A DNA stretch of 64,000 nt. Origin: Manduca sexta (Eukaryota > Arthropoda > Insecta > Lepidoptera > Sphingidae). The notes under the pieces were generated by a model. The model did no database searches. It was not told the DNA's origin and was given only the letters and a program-made list of their open reading frames with translations. The position numbers and the translations under genes are program-made. Shown in pieces: positions 62,603-64,000 of this stretch. The first letter of the stretch is position 1. Each line of letters starts with the position of its first letter. Location: the NCBI RefSeq assembly GCF_014839805.1, contig NC_051140.1, positions 8,701,826 to 8,765,825 on the forward strand, given 5' to 3'.

Positions 62603-63169
62603 ATGATTTGTGAAATACGTCTTTTTTTTTAAGCGACGGTCAGCAGCCGTTATATTACTTATATTTAAACAACGCTTTATAATTCACGAATATAAAATAT
62701 CAGTTATTTACAGTCCGTCAACATTAAAGTGGTTCGATACCATAGCTCTTAAATATTCAATGAACCAAGAGGATTGCACTCGATTTATATTTATATAACG
62801 CATTCGCATCAAAAATAAATCGTATATTTCCACAACGTGCAGTACATCGTATTAAAATACCATTAAGGAACTTTCACTGACAAATACTCCAATCTGTTTA
62901 TGTCAGTGAGGAATTCGCAGGAACTCAGAAATGTTGGACAAACAGCTTCTGCATTCCTGGGAACGGCCAAGTAATCTTCACGAATGTAGTCAATATTTTA
63001 TTATAAAACCGTTGTTGGACAGTGAACCGGCCAAGTGATATCTTCATGAATGTAGTATTTTATTACATCCAAATGGTCTTCGGACAGTAAAATATTTAAT
63101 TTTATAAGTCAACAACGGGACGCTTAGATTTTATGGTGGGTCAAAGGTTAAAATCCTGCTAATATTAAA

Positions 63170-63433
63170 AATGCGAAAGTTTGTGAAAGAGTTTGAATGT
63201 TTGCAGTAAACACAAAAACCGTTAAACAGATTAGGATGAAATTTGTCACACAGAAAGACCGTATCCTGGATTAACACATAGGCTACTTTTATCCCAGTAA
63301 TTCGCTTTCGTAGGAAATAATCGGATTTTTAAATAGAAGGCATCTTACAAGTGGCGGCATAAATCGTTAGTTTTTTAATAACTTTTGTACCAGGAAAGGC
63401 TTTTCCGGGGACAAAGCCGCAAGCAACACCTAG
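63170..63433 (+). mobile_element. Helitron-like element
   Basis: Aatgcgaaagtttgtgaaag, ggatgaaatttgtcacacag, aggctacttttatcccagta, and the 3' end ccgcaagcaacacCTAG before a host T. Confidence 0.65.
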
Positions 63434-64000
63434 TATATCATAAGACGAAACCGTTTATACGAACTACTACGAATATTCTTACATTAACGCACCAATAGAA
63501 ATCCCTTAATCCTACTACAAAGTCGGGATTATCCAAGTGTTGTAGTGGGCTCTGTTACGGGTGATTATGACATGATGTAGTTACAAAGTTTTGCGGCATA
63601 CTGACGGGTCAGGATGTATTAACAAGGAGGATCATTACCCTTATTTAGCAGAGCGGGATAATCTTGCGAATTTGTCGTCAAGAGGGACGTTAACCGGCTT
63701 CCGCAAATTAATCCTAAATTGATAATTTATTGCACAGAAACAACTTCGGGCTTACGCGATTTTAATATTGTAATTTTCTTCCGTTTCAAAGACTGCAGTT
63801 TTCATTCACGGAGGGATTGTGTGATTTTAAAATAATCAACCGTTTAATACATTATACAATTGAATATGTCCCGTTAGAAAAGTATAAGTCTGAATATAAA
63901 AAATATTCGACAGCATCTGATAAAAAACACGATAAGGACCCCAACCGTAAAGTGGAATCTCAAGATATAAAGCTTTTGTCTTTATGGTTTATTTATAATT

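Larger units (their letters stand above)
60561..64000. other. No gene seen apart from repeats
   Basis: Contains the repeats at 62458, 62540 and 63170; the rest is AT-rich without recognisable features. Confidence 0.5.

Overview
This window is AT-rich eukaryotic DNA, almost certainly from a moth or butterfly (Lepidoptera). The evidence is a multi-exon insect neuropeptide-receptor gene with GT..AG introns, an insect-type nuclear tRNA-Trp gene, and dense small interspersed repeats of lepidopteran style: tRNA-derived SINEs, Helitron-like elements inserted between A and T, and hAT-like MITEs. No bacterial, phage or organelle features were seen.

Layout. From 3.0 to 17.7 kb the minus strand carries one convincing protein gene, rebuilt here as ten coding exons (1314 nt, 437 codons plus stop). 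It encodes a seven-transmembrane receptor whose transmembrane segments match the crustacean cardioactive peptide (CCAP) receptor family. Splice phases join at nine junctions, with only the donor of exon 6 and the choice of C-terminal frame left uncertain. An acceptor site lies four bases before the ATG, so at least one upstream 5' UTR exon and the promoter must lie at higher coordinates, possibly elsewhere in this window. A complete tRNA-Trp(CCA) gene sits on the opposite strand inside intron 8. The introns hold a SINE, a hAT-like MITE only 22 nt from a splice acceptor, a Helitron fragment and a perfect 46-bp palindrome.

From 17.7 to 64 kb I found no gene I can name. The region is a patchwork of repeats: at least eight copies of one tRNA-derived SINE, four of a second SINE, four each of two other short families, many Helitron-like copies (one with seven tandem 123-124 bp internal units), decayed LINE pieces, a 156-bp (TA)n tract and two pairs of adjacent hairpins. 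A few short open segments bounded by good splice signals (near 41.5, 43.2, 45.7, 46.6 and 52.7 kb) could be exons of unidentified genes and are listed with low confidence.

I did not find an obviously new multi-gene system. The most notable points are the receptor's paired Tyr-to-Cys changes at its two signature motifs (DRC for DRY and NPxxC for NPxxY), the antisense tRNA gene in its intron, the MITE at a splice site, the tandem array inside a Helitron-like element, and recurrent near-perfect palindromes that suggest a local mutational mechanism. All identifications are by eye from sequence and known family motifs; no database search was run.
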